Position numbers and translations under genes: made by a program. 21,927 nt of DNA from Ophiothrix spiculata. Its lineage: Eukaryota; Echinodermata; Ophiuroidea; Amphilepidida; Ophiotrichidae. Below are positions 1-9,349 of this stretch, one piece after another. The stretch lies in assembly GCA_000969725.1 (NCBI GenBank), contig JXSR01S017346.1; one strand, given 5' to 3'. Position 1 is the first letter of the stretch. Each line of letters begins with the position of its first letter. The notes under the pieces are model-generated. The model was not told the DNA's origin. It did no database searches and saw nothing but the letters and a program-made list of their open reading frames with translations.

Positions 1-70
1 AAAAAATATTTTACATATATGTAAATCACGGTATCAAAATGGGGACGTTGTGGTGGTTGATTTTTTTTGA

Positions 71-379
71 CACCCTGTATAGATAAAACTGTTAATCTGA
101 CAGCATAGTAGCAGCCATATTTAGGATTACGGATCACAAAAAAACTCTAGAACCAAATGTTATCACCAAACTCTCAATGGTAAAGATGTTATTTATTATT
201 GACCGATATCGAGAGGTTTTTTTTCTTCTTGGGCCACCCTGTATTGATAAAACGGTTTATCTTACAGGATAATAACAGTCAGATTCAGATTCAGCATCAC
301 AAAAAAAACCACAGTACCAAACTCTCAACGGTAGCGATGTTATTAATTATTGACCGAAATCGAGAAATCTGGCCCACTG
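71..379. repeat. Two-copy direct repeat, period about 164 bp
   Basis: Two diverged tandem copies are visible, one beginning at 71 and one at 235. Both open with CACCCTGTAT followed by GATAAAAC. Both then carry an AC-rich block (ATCACAAAAAAA), the words CCAAACTCTCAA and GGTA, and GATGTTATTxATTATTGACCG. The copies differ by scattered substitutions and small indels. The only ORF here (199-489) falls on the repeat and resembles no protein I know, so I treat the stretch as non-coding repeat in or beside the first intron of the sulfotransferase gene. Confidence 0.7.
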
Positions 380-548
380 TCAAAAATCTCATGAAGCTCA
401 GCTCCAAACTCTTACATCACGGTCTGCATGGTTCTCAATTAATTACTCACCTATTAGATATTTCTCAGGACCTGGATGTATATTATTAAAAACATTACTG
501 TTCACACAAACGCGTAAAACTTTGGATTTCTTACCACTTATCTTCTTG

Positions 549-566
549 TTTCTTTTTTTTTTTCAG
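549..566 (+). promoter_or_regulatory. 3' splice acceptor before the sulfotransferase exon
   Basis: A pyrimidine tract of about 17 nearly uninterrupted T/C runs into CAG at 564-566, a textbook animal acceptor. It lies 199 bases upstream of the sulfotransferase start codon. This suggests that the gene has at least one upstream non-coding exon and that the whole protein is encoded in the exon starting at 567. No matching donor or promoter was identified to the left. Confidence 0.6.
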
Positions 567-765
567 GTTGATTGACGGAAAAGATTTGGACCCAAAGTCA
601 TGAAATTTCTTCAAAGATTTTGATTTCTTGCATGAAGATATGATTATCACAGTATCCGGGAAACTCCATATTCTGAATCGTAGAACGAATTATCTCTTGC
701 GTAAATTGAAACTCACAGCGACGCATCGAGTTCATTTGGTTTTTGGAAGTTAAATTTCGTCCACT
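567..765 (+). other. Putative 5'UTR part of the sulfotransferase exon
   Basis: This is the sequence between the acceptor and the first ATG. An in-frame TAA lies at 751-753, five codons before the ATG at 766, so the coding frame cannot extend upstream through this segment. That supports 766 as the start and this stretch as untranslated leader. ATGs do occur in the leader in other frames, for example at 600, 632 and 639. Confidence 0.5.
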
Positions 766-1911
766 ATGATTAATACAATGACAATTTCCTGCAAACGAAT
801 ACTGTTATTGATAACTGTCGTTATATTTATTGGAATTTTCTATATGACAATTAATGTAACTCCATTTCTGAGTTTCATCAGAGGCACCAAAATAGGAGTA
901 ATACGAGGCTGCTACAGAATCATCGCATTGGGCCAACGTGAGCCGCTAGAAATGAAAGATCTTGTTCAACGGAACTGTACAAAATCCCTCCCGAAAGTGG
1001 TTATCATAGGTGCAAAAAAATGCGGCACAACTGCCTTAAAAGAATTCCTTACGTTCCACCCACAAATCGAAGCTACCTTACTCGAGCCGCAATTCTTTGG
1101 GAAACACTACTATTTTGGACTTCAATGGTACCTTGACCAATTGCCATATACGACAGCAAATCAACTAACGTTGGATAAGACGCCCAAATATTTAGTTCAT
1201 CCCGTTGCTCCACAAGCAATTAATAAAGATTTGGGCAGGAATGTGAAGCTTATACTCATTCTACGTGACCCTGTGAAAAGAGCCATTTCTGATTTTGTTC
1301 ACTTCGATCTGTATCATGCTTCAAAAGGTTTGCCAGAACCGACGCCAGATACATTGTATTATAAACAAAAAAGACGTTTTATTGAAAGTGTAACACTGAT
1401 GGAAGCATCTCTAAATGAACAACAGAGAGAAAAAAAGATGTGGGTTAAAAAGCTTGAAAAAGAATATTACAAAGGCGTTTCAAATAGCCAACGGGATACA
1501 TTTGAGGAAACGGTAATAAAACCCGACGGGAGAGTGAATTCGACACTCACAATTATTAGTACTGGTATTTATGTAAAGTACGTGAAAAAATGGCTGGACT
1601 TTTCCCCAAGAAATCAGTTTCTTATTCTTGACGGTGAAGAATTTACATATAATCCTATTGAAGCTCTTCAAAAGGTAGAAACATTTGTAAACGTGTCCAA
1701 ATTTTTCACACATGAAAACTTTTATTTTGACGAATCTAAACGATTTTTTTGTGTAGCTAAGCCAATATATAGTTGTATGGGAAATTCAAAAGGCAGGGAA
1801 CATCCGTATGTCCCAGAGGATGTTCTAGAAACTCTCTACAAGTTTTATAGACCGTATAACTTAGAACTGAAGCAGTTACTTGACTTAGACTTTCCTTGGC
1901 TTGACAGATGA
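766..1911 (+). CDS. Heparan sulfate 3-O-sulfotransferase-like Golgi enzyme
   Basis: This 381-residue ORF looks like a complete type II Golgi sulfotransferase transferring sulfate from PAPS to a glycosaminoglycan. Residues 11-29 form a single N-terminal hydrophobic anchor after a short basic tail. The PAPS 5'-phosphosulfate loop is IGAKKCGTTA (81-90). The 3'-phosphate site is LRDPVKRAISDF (166-177). Glu107 in EPQFF sits where the family has its catalytic base, followed by GLQWY and DKTPKY (137-142). Near the C-terminus, Cys329 and Cys337 match the family disulfide, followed by SKGREHP (341-347), as in 3-O-sulfotransferases. Length and single coding exon fit HS3ST genes. Unusual points: family 3-OSTs usually read E-x-H-F-F-D at the active site, while this protein has E-P-Q-F-F-G, nearer to N-sulfotransferases, so regiospecificity is uncertain. 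Residues 195-260 form a lysine/glutamate-rich insert. No AATAAA follows the stop; the variant AATATA occurs at 2013. Start choice is supported by the upstream in-frame stop; Met5 (778) is an alternative. The 3' half is duplicated downstream. Confidence 0.85.
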   Translation: MINTMTISCKRILLLITVVIFIGIFYMTINVTPFLSFIRGTKIGVIRGCYRIIALGQREPLEMKDLVQRNCTKSLPKVVIIGAKKCGTTALKEFLTFHPQIEATLLEPQFFGKHYYFGLQWYLDQLPYTTANQLTLDKTPKYLVHPVAPQAINKDLGRNVKLILILRDPVKRAISDFVHFDLYHASKGLPEPTPDTLYYKQKRRFIESVTLMEASLNEQQREKKMWVKKLEKEYYKGVSNSQRDTFEETVIKPDGRVNSTLTIISTGIYVKYVKKWLDFSPRNQFLILDGEEFTYNPIEALQKVETFVNVSKFFTHENFYFDESKRFFCVAKPIYSCMGNSKGREHPYVPEDVLETLYKFYRPYNLELKQLLDLDFPWLDR

Positions 1912-2024
1912 CAATGTTGAGCAAATTGGGTCAGGCTGAATGTATAGATATGCATATCATTTGAGTGGAGTTTACTCCCGGTTTTTCTTTGTATTACAAC
2001 TTTCGTTCTGTTAATATATACATG

Positions 2025-2802
2025 GACCAGTTGCCATATACGACAGCAAATCAGCTAACGTTGGATAAGACGCCCAAGTATAGTTCATCCTGTTGCTCCA
2101 CAAGCAATTCATAAAGATTTGGGCAGGAATGTGAAGCTTATACTCATCATACGTGACCCTGTGAAAAGAGCCATTTCTGATTTTGTTCACTTTGATCTGT
2201 ATCATGCTTCCAAAGGTTTGCCAGAACCGACGCCAGATACATTGTATTATAAACAAAAAAGACGTTTTATTGAAAGTGTAACACTGACGGAAGCATCTCT
2301 TAATGAACAACAGAGAGAAACAAAGATGTGGGTTAAAAAAGCTTGAAAAAGAGTATTACAAAGGCGTTTCAAATAGCCAACGAGATACATTTGAGGAAAC
2401 GGTAATAAAACCCGACGGCAGAGTGAATTCGACACTCGCAATTATTAGTACTGGTATTTATGTAAAGTATGTGAAAAAATGGTTGGCCTTTTCCCCAAGA
2501 AATCAGTTTCTTGTTCTTGACGGTGAAGAATTTACATATAATCCTATTGAAGCTCTTCAAAAGGTAGAAACATTTGTAAACGTGTCAAATTTTTTCACAC
2601 ATGAAAACTTTTTTTTGACGAATCTAAACGATTTTTTTTGTTTAGCTAAGCCCATATATATAGTTGTATGGGGAACTCAAAAGGCAGGGAACATCCGTAT
2701 GTCCCAGAGGATGTTCTAGAAACTCTCTACAAGTTTTATAGACCGTATAACTTAGAACTGAAGGAGTTACTTGACTTAGACTTTCCTTGGCTTGACAAAT
2801 GA
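2025..2802 (+). pseudogene. Second, 5'-truncated and frameshifted sulfotransferase copy
   Basis: This corresponds to residues 124-381 of the intact upstream enzyme. It lacks the membrane anchor, the PAPS 5'-loop and the catalytic-base region, so it cannot encode an enzyme alone. Compared with the intact copy it has at least five small indels: a 2-bp loss near 2079, an extra A near 2337, a lost A near 2612, an extra T near 2637, and a 2-bp gain near 2655. The net change is +1. The stop codon position (2800-2802) and C-terminal words such as FPWLD are still recognisable. Most other differences are single substitutions. Confidence 0.9.
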
Positions 2803-2888
2803 CGATATTGAGCAAGTTGAGTCTTGCTGAATGTATAGACATGTATATCATTTGAGTGGAATTTACTCCCGAATTTTGCGTTGTATTA

Positions 2889-2908
2889 CAACTTTTGTTC
2901 TGTTTTAG
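2889..2908 (+). promoter_or_regulatory. Acceptor-like site in front of the third sulfotransferase copy
   Basis: The flank of unit 2 ends in a T-rich tract with TGTTTTAG (AG at 2907-2908). If used as an acceptor, the following bases read in the sulfotransferase frame: a short novel stretch (ESKIYI) and then DQLPYTT. The equivalent place at the end of unit 1 lacks about 12 bp and has no AG. There is no transcript evidence, so this may be chance. Confidence 0.3.
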
Positions 2909-2926
2909 GAGTCCAAGATATACATT

Positions 2927-3140
2927 GACCAGTTGCCATATACGACAGCAAATCAGCTAACATTGGATAAGACGCCCAAATATTTAGTTCATTCCGTTGC
3001 TCCACAAGCAATTCATAAAGACTTGGACAGGAATGTGAAGCTTATACTCATCATACGTGACCCTGTGAAAAAAGCCATTTCTGATTTTGTTCACTTCGAT
3101 CTGTATCATGCTTCAAAAGGTTTGCCAGAACCGACGCCAG
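2927..3140 (+). pseudogene. Third sulfotransferase fragment, cut at the TLR junction
   Basis: About 214 bp match residues 124 to about 194 of the intact enzyme, with an open frame through the 3'-phosphate-binding motif (IRDPVKKAISDF). The match ends abruptly after the codons for PEPTPA at about 3140. From there the sequence belongs to an antisense TLR relic and the frame hits a stop within a few codons (TAA at 3149-3151). The break is a rearrangement point, not gradual decay. Confidence 0.85.
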
Positions 3141-4899
3141 CGCACGAGTAAAATCAATACAGTAATTGACAGAAGACCACTTGCCATACCTACAGAGATG
3201 TACATCGGTAATGGTTTCTCGCAATTTAGACTTATCTCCGTAATACTCATTCCTTTACTTGACTTTGGTCCTACACATTCATATCTGTTGGATGTAGAGA
3301 AATTATTCCACAAATATGCCACATCATTTGAAACAATCCACTTCTGCAATCCTTGTACACCGCAATCACACCTGAAGACATTGTCATGTAGGTCAAGCTT
3401 CTGCAAAGGATTATTAAACAAAGTTGACTCTGCAACTTCTGTAATCGAGTTTCCACTAAGAAGCAGAACCTCAATATGAGATAGTCGATTTAGAAAGCTT
3501 GTAGATTTTAGAAAGTTGTTCCTTAAATCCAAATAAGAAACATTGGTTATTAACCATGCGTCTTCGTCAGAAATAACCGTTATTTCATTGAAACTCAGGT
3601 CCAGAGTTTTTATTTGTGGAACGTTAAAAGTCGTCAATATTTTGATATCTGCAAGGGGATGCGAATGACCATCAGGAATTAACCGGACCATTACTCTAGA
3701 GAGGTACAACTCCTTCAATTTAGGCGCATGTATATATGATCTTTGTTGAAAGAATATTCAATTTTGCAATTTGAAGATTGTAAAGAAATTAGTTCGGAGA
3801 ACTTAACATTCCCATACGGTAACCAACTAAGATCATCTATATTAAGTTCTTCTAAAGCAGAATGGTCCCAGGACACGTCTAAAAGTAACCTAGCTGTAGG
3901 GTTATGCGATAAATCTACTGCTCTAAGTGTTGGTATATTCCGGATTGTATATCCCTTTTCGAAGATGATATTGTTATTTGAAAGATCCAATACTTTGAGC
4001 TGATACAAACTTATTGCACGTAATATGGCATACAATATAACATCATCAATATAAACAGATAAACGTAATTCAAAGTAAGATCCGTTAATCCTTCAAAAGT
4101 GATCCCTGATGAAGTCCTACTGACTTCAGAGCGTCATGGATATATTGTCCACTAATCACAAGCTTTCTCAGTTGCGGAAGCCATCTGAAAGGAGAATATT
4201 GAATCTGAAAATATGTCACGGGCGGGGCAATATTGTTATATACAATGTCAAGCTCTTGTAAAGATTCCTTCCATTTCGGTAACATTTGAAAAGTTGTTGA
4301 ATTGATTATATATATAAAGGAGGAGTTATTTTCAACGTCTGAATCGGTGAATTCAGTGAATTTAAACTACTCAAGAAAACATTGGATGGTATACTTAGGT
4401 CTCCCCAGGCCAGAAATGTTAGCGAAACGCCGAAACTAATGGACTAAAATCGGTGGCTTATCAGAACACTGTTCCCAGTCCAGCATATGAACCAGTTTTA
4501 GGTGTTTCAGATTGTATAATCCAGTATAAAACAAATTGTGGTTAACATTGTTGCATGTTCTAAGATACAGTTCAAGGTGTTGTAATAAACGGAGGTGGAG
4601 AAACGGAGCATCTGTTGTCATATTAAAAACGGTGATCGACAAGACTTGTAAGGGAATCATTGAGTCCAGCAAACGTAGCTGGAGAAACGGTCAGTACAGA
4701 TCCAAATAGTGATAACTTATGTAGGTGAAGATCGTCAAAAAGTGATACAGATACCTTAGCGAGAAAATTGAAAGACAGGTCGAGAGTTTCCAGTTTGGCC
4801 AATCCATCGAACGCTCGCGCGTTTATACTCGACAAGTTCGACAATCCCTGATCGTTGCATTGACCGCTCAAGTTTTAAGTCTTTAAACTTTAGAGATCG
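3141..4899 (-). pseudogene. Toll-like receptor relic: LRR ectodomain, LRR-CT and TM, no TIR
   Basis: Read on the minus strand, five frame segments (about 4871-4623, 4672-4436, 4285-4085, 4084-3715 and 3718-3141) together give a Toll-like receptor ectodomain. Leucine-rich repeats of the LxxLDLSxN type recur (LETLDLSFN, LKVLDLSNNN, IKTLDLSFNE). An LRR-CT cap follows at about 3380-3220, with Cys pattern CDC...C...C and the word FRCDCGVQGLQKWI. A transmembrane helix (ISVGMASGLLSITVLILLV, about 3205-3143) ends the homology. TLRs normally continue for about 150 residues with a cytosolic TIR domain, but here sequence identity switches to the sulfotransferase fragment directly after the helix. At least three frameshifts (near 4650, 4085 and 3716), plus a break between 4436 and 4285, make it a pseudogene. 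A weak acceptor-like TTTTAG (AG at 4901-4900, minus strand) may mark the exon's 5' limit. TLR identity rests on LRR-CT followed by TM; another LRR receptor is possible. Confidence 0.85.
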
Positions 4900-5546
4900 C
4901 TAAAACACAAAAACACACGGTTTACCCGCATTAACATGTACATTGAAAAACAAAACTACGCAGAATTTTATAAACGTGAATTCAGAGGAGGGTGGTCGTG
5001 GCAACTATTGCATGGTTGCCGTTCTTATCGTCTACGATCCCCGGCTGCGTCGATGTGACTCATGTCCTATACCGCCTCTATAAGAAACATCGTGGGAAAA
5101 GACAACTTCCGGGATCGTGTGGGATTGCCGCTAAAATTATATTGCTAATCGGTAAAAAATATGATAACATATATAAAAAGTGGGGTTCATGCGTGAACCC
5201 CAGCGGATTTAGGATAACATAATTATGATAATTACGATAAGAACACTTTTGTAGTTTTTTGAGGAGAGGTAAAAATATGATCTTTGTAATTATTTTCTTC
5301 AATACGTGAGTCACGTGATCCAATAGAAAAGCACGTAGATCGTTCCCCAAATTTGCGTTTGGAAATCCCTCATCCCTAAATCTAGGATCTTCTATAAATC
5401 GTGTCCGCCACCGCCTGCGTGAATTGATGATTCAACTGGTATGCATCCACGATGTTACCGCAATCGCCAGATTGTCTTTCATTCTTATTTCGTCGCACTG
5501 CTGATGTTGTTTATCATGTTTATAGTCGGTATTTATCTTTGTAGTC
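4900..5546. other. No gene seen; one short perfect hairpin
   Basis: No homology or convincing ORF is recognisable; short open stretches on both strands look random. The one structure is a perfect 9-bp inverted repeat with a 4-base loop at 5181-5202 (TGGGGTTCA, TGCG, TGAACCCCA). It could be chance or the centre of an old palindromic element. Confidence 0.6.
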
Positions 5547-7354
5547 AGGTAGATTTCAGCCAAATTATAGCATAAGTGTCAAGTTGGGTATATATGTAAT
5601 TTTTTAGATGAAATTGATAGTTTAGAGCGTGAACCTGAATGATGCCAAAAATACACGCTTGAGCAATTTTTGTTATTAGCATTACATGCCGTGTTAAGTG
5701 TGACAGATCCCATTTGAGTTGTAAATATGTCATGTTTGTTATCAAATTAAAGTTAATGAAGTATATAACGTGACTCTCTAAACATTAGGTCACTTGGATG
5801 CTTCAACTTCAAAATGGCCGCCCAAATGGCATATTTTCAATGAAATCGACCAAAGTAGCCTTGAGAAAGCCAAACATTCTGAAATATCTATACAGAGGAA
5901 CATTTTAGTTAACATTAAGATTATTTGTCCTCAAGATGTACCATTCATATATTTTTTTTTTAAATACATATGTACGACGTAAAACGTCAGCACTAACACC
6001 GTGCGCTTTGCACAAAAACATGTTACAGCAACTTCAAAAGTTCAAAACAGCATTAAATGTATTGAATATAGAAGTTAAATAATGAAAATGGCTTTATTGG
6101 TTACAACATAAGCATCCCTTCACAATATTGTTGTTAAATTGTTTCAAAAAATCAAATGGACATTGACAACAAAGTCCAGCATATTCGCTTAAGATGGATA
6201 CAGCATCATCAAAATAGCATTAAAACATTTGATATTAAAAATAATTAATGAAAATGGTTCTTGTACTTCAACAAAAACATTTGTAACCAAATAATGTTAT
6301 AAATTAAAAATATCGTCGAAAAGAGACCCAATACGACCGCCAAAATACCCCTACATTATACGCATACTTTAGGAAATATCATTTTGGCGGCCATATTAAT
6401 ACACGTGAATTACAGGAGCTTGGTCAGTATGTCTCTTTTGTAGCCCCTGATGCAATATTCATTCATTACTTTGTAAACAGAACATTATAAATTCTGTTTT
6501 CATGTAAATTTAATGTCACTGTAACCAGTTTCCTCGTATAAAAGGATTCTTTTGCTACCATTTTGAACCTAATTTTGGTGGCTATTTTGGATTTTCAAAT
6601 TTCGTGGAAAATAATATGGGGACACATGATTCCTTTAAACTTATTTACATGGGTTGCTTGGGATATTTAATATCGTTAATGCTGCGCTAATGCGTTTTTG
6701 AAATTCATTTTGGTGTGTAGAAATATACCTTTTTAGCCATTTTGAACCTCAATATGTACACTTTTTTGGATTTGAAACCTGATAAAACCTATTATGGGAC
6801 AATATGTTTTCTGTTGCATCATCTAACATCATTCTGCATTGATCATTTTGAATATTTATTGACTTCAGTGATGTTTTATTAAATTCCATTTATGCACCAA
6901 AGCATACTAGTGCTCATTTCTTGCGTTGTTTGGGCGGCAGTTTATTTTTTAAATAATTGAACGGTCAATGTTTAGAACAATATTTTCTTACTCTAGTGAA
7001 AATTTACGATATTGGACATTTTAACAGATTTTTTTCATTTGATTTATGAAATATGCAATTTTGGCGGCCATTTTGAATTTGAAACACATAAAATGACGCA
7101 GTTATAAGGTATTTGCAGTACATATTCCATTAGCTTTAATTTGATATCGAACACGTTTACACCAAATAATCAGATTTTTCATACATAAGGCGTATTTGAA
7201 AAAGAGGGTGTGGCTTCTGACGCAAACAACAAATATTGCTCAAGCGTGAATTTTTGGCATCATCCAGTTTCTTAAAGAACACGCTCTCAACTACCAGTTT
7301 CATCAAGAAAAATGCATATATACCCAACTTGACACTTATGCTGGGGATCTACCT
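5547..7354. mobile_element. 1.8-kb element with about 135-bp terminal inverted repeats
   Basis: The left arm (5547-5682) and right arm (7218-7354) are inverted copies. Both ends start AGGTAGAT inward. They share an uninterrupted 28-base core around AGCATAAGTGTCAAGTTGGG, then GAGCGTG, GATGATGCCAAAAAT and CACGCTTGAGCAAT. No transposase frame is visible inside; the longest inner ORFs are about 60 codons. The interior is AT-rich and repeatedly carries a GGCGGCCATTTTGAA-like word, in both orientations (near 5812, 6340, 6383, 6560, 6735 and 7060). I read it as a non-autonomous DNA transposon or foldback element of unassigned superfamily. No clear target-site duplication was found, so the exact ends may be off by a few bases. 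Confidence 0.75.
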
Positions 7355-8091
7355 AACTATTGGAAAAGAGCTGAATGCAGATTGACCGTCTTGAATATGC
7401 CATTAAAAAAAGTCCCAATTGAGATTTATCTATAGTCCGTTGCGAAATAAAACGAATTAAGGTCTACCGGCATTTCAATTTCAACTTATCCTTCACTCGA
7501 GTGTATGGCAAGCCACAAACAAAATCACGTATTATAGGTGTTCTTTCAACGCAACGCAAGCAATAAATTCCTTTCGAAAGCAGCGCGGTTTGCATGCAAA
7601 CATATGGTATGTTGCGGTATTTAATCGTGATTATTTATATAGCAGGCCAACAATCCAATAAAGTGCTCTTCAAATCCCCATTAACAGGGGAACCTGGTAA
7701 ACTTAGCATAAAACCCGTTAACACAAGAAATCCTGATGGCACAAAATGATTCTTGAGTCCTAAAGGAGCTTGGTCCGATTTTTCAAAATTGAGTTTTCAG
7801 TGCCATATGAAAGATGATAGGGGAACTTTTGTATTTGAGACCTGCCAATACGTTACTGTATAACGCAACAATGTAGGGGCCTATAGATGGTGACTTATAC
7901 TTGGGTTTGTTGGAAATTAACTCTTTTGTGCTTAATGGTGAGTCGGCATTGCACAAAATACAGTCGGGCTTTTTATGATATATTGAACTTTTTGTTCGTC
8001 AGATTATAATATGCACCGGAAGATAATCTGCACTGATAATTTTTGTCAATAAAACACAGATAATCCGCAGACTATCGGGCGGAAATTATGA
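7355..8091. other. No feature recognised
   Basis: This is AT-rich sequence without a supported ORF, RNA gene or clear repeat. No long inverted or tandem structure was seen by eye. Confidence 0.5.
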
Positions 8092-8216
8092 TACTGGGTC
8101 ATCAGGAGCTAACCAGGTTTCTGTGAGGAACATGATATCAACATGTTCTTCCACAAAGTCACTACATGTAGGGCCTAATGCATCTCTTTCTGATGGATCT
8201 CGGATTCCAAAGGCAA
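8092..8216 (-). pseudogene. Fragment of non-LTR retrotransposon endonuclease
   Basis: On the minus strand one frame reads WNPRSIRK (compare the LNARSIRNK opening of LINE apurinic-like endonucleases). After a one-step frameshift another reads DFVEEHVDIMFLTETWLAPD, the conserved first motif with the catalytic Glu and Trp of LINE EN domains (LTETWL). A stop (TAA) follows at 8092-8094, and no later EN motifs (such as the SDH block) are seen, so only about 40 codons survive. This is a dead 5' part of a CR1/L2/jockey-type element. It lies opposite in strand and 10 kb away from the RT remnant near 19 kb, so it should be a separate insertion. Confidence 0.7.
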
Positions 8217-8351
8217 ATGTTAAATATATCAGATATAAAAAAGACTTGTTGCACCATTTGGTAGATCATAAGAACTATAGTTTGACCCAAACCGATGCTT
8301 GGCTTCCAATAGGATTTTTTGTAGAGGTTGAACTGAATGATGATACAGTGT

Positions 8352-9349
8352 GTATCAAAATGATTAGTACTCAACTTTGTGATTTTTTTACACACAAATG
8401 TTAGCATAATTTTGTTCACTGATATAAAAGATACAATTCAATAGCTTCCATTTAAAAAAAAGAATTTTGAAAATTGATGCACGCAATCGAAGTTTATGCC
8501 TTTTTACAAACTCGCCTCTGGTAATTAATAGCTTATGTCCAAGTAAGAAATCCAAATTGTAAGTATGTAACATGTGATCAGTCATGTGGAACAACGTTAG
8601 ATATTCAAATTAAAATTGTTTCTCATAAGGCCTCAAAGCCATAAATTATCAGGAACCGGTCAGAATAAATGTTGTGTGGTGTTTTTTGCTAGGCAATTTT
8701 CAAATTGAAAATTAAATCGAATTCCGTATAAGTGCATGATTTACCAATTTGCAACATCAGAGAGTTATTGTTAAATGACAATCAGAAGCATGCAATAGGC
8801 ATCACACAGAACTATTGCAAATAAATATCTATAAATATGCAAATTATTTACTGTCATGAACTTATTTTGTGGAAACTTGTATAAGAGGCACCTTTATTAA
8901 AATAAAGACAGGTAATACTTCCATTTAAAAAAAATAGGTAACATTTTATATTTTTCAATAGCAATTAGTATAATCATTAACATGATTAAATCCATTCTTC
9001 ATGAAATGAGAAGTCAAACAGAGCTTTCAACATTAGATTTTGGCAATTTTGAAAGTAAAATTATATTTTAAGGTAGAAAATACAAACTAAAATCTCTTGC
9101 GGACGGAGATACAGATTTTTGTCTTCATTCAAATGGAAAGGCAACAAATCAAATCCGTGGCGAGCTTTCAAAACGGGTGCCTTTACGGAAACTTCTCGTT
9201 CTTGGAAACGAAATGACAAAATGCTCTCATTCTTTTTGCAAATTAAAGACAAAGAAATGTACTACCAGTTAAGATAATTCTGAGTTTCAAAATGGAACGG
9301 GAAGTATTTTTATACATTTATTTATTCTGAGTACTAATCATTTTGATAC
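8352..9349. repeat. Perfect 22-bp inverted repeats 1 kb apart
   Basis: GTATCAAAATGATTAGTACT plus CA at 8352-8373 is repeated exactly, inverted, at 9328-9349. Similarity extends a few bases outward (ACAG/CTACAGG). This could be the terminal repeats of a roughly 1-kb non-autonomous element. No target duplication is evident, and the interior holds only short ORFs of no recognised family. The interior includes a minus-strand frame at 9061-9252 that I could not identify. Confidence 0.5.

Larger units (their letters stand above)
1135..3140 (+). repeat. Tandem partial duplication of the sulfotransferase 3' half
   Basis: The word GACCA(A/G)TTGCCATATACGAC recurs at 1135, 2025 and 2927, giving periods of 890 and 902 bp. 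Each unit begins in the middle of the coding region, just after GLQWYL, runs through the stop codon, and includes about 110 bp of 3' flank (ATATCATTTGAGTGG, TTTACTCCCG, GTATTACAACTTT). Unit 1 is the tail of the intact gene, unit 2 is complete but frameshifted, and unit 3 is cut short at about 3140. Identity between units is high by eye (roughly 95%), so the duplications are fairly recent. Confidence 0.9.

Noticed and set aside
1480-1713. Antisense ORFs over the sulfotransferase copies (also 2011-2560)
   Set aside because: They are shadows of the sense coding sequence and its duplicates, with no independent homology.
5181-5202. Histone-type 3' stem-loop or transcription terminator
   Set aside because: The stem is perfect, but its sequence does not match the histone stem-loop consensus and there is no gene beside it.
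4992-5222. 76-codon plus-strand ORF
   Set aside because: No recognised domain, and it overlaps only background sequence upstream of the TLR relic. Composition and length fit chance.
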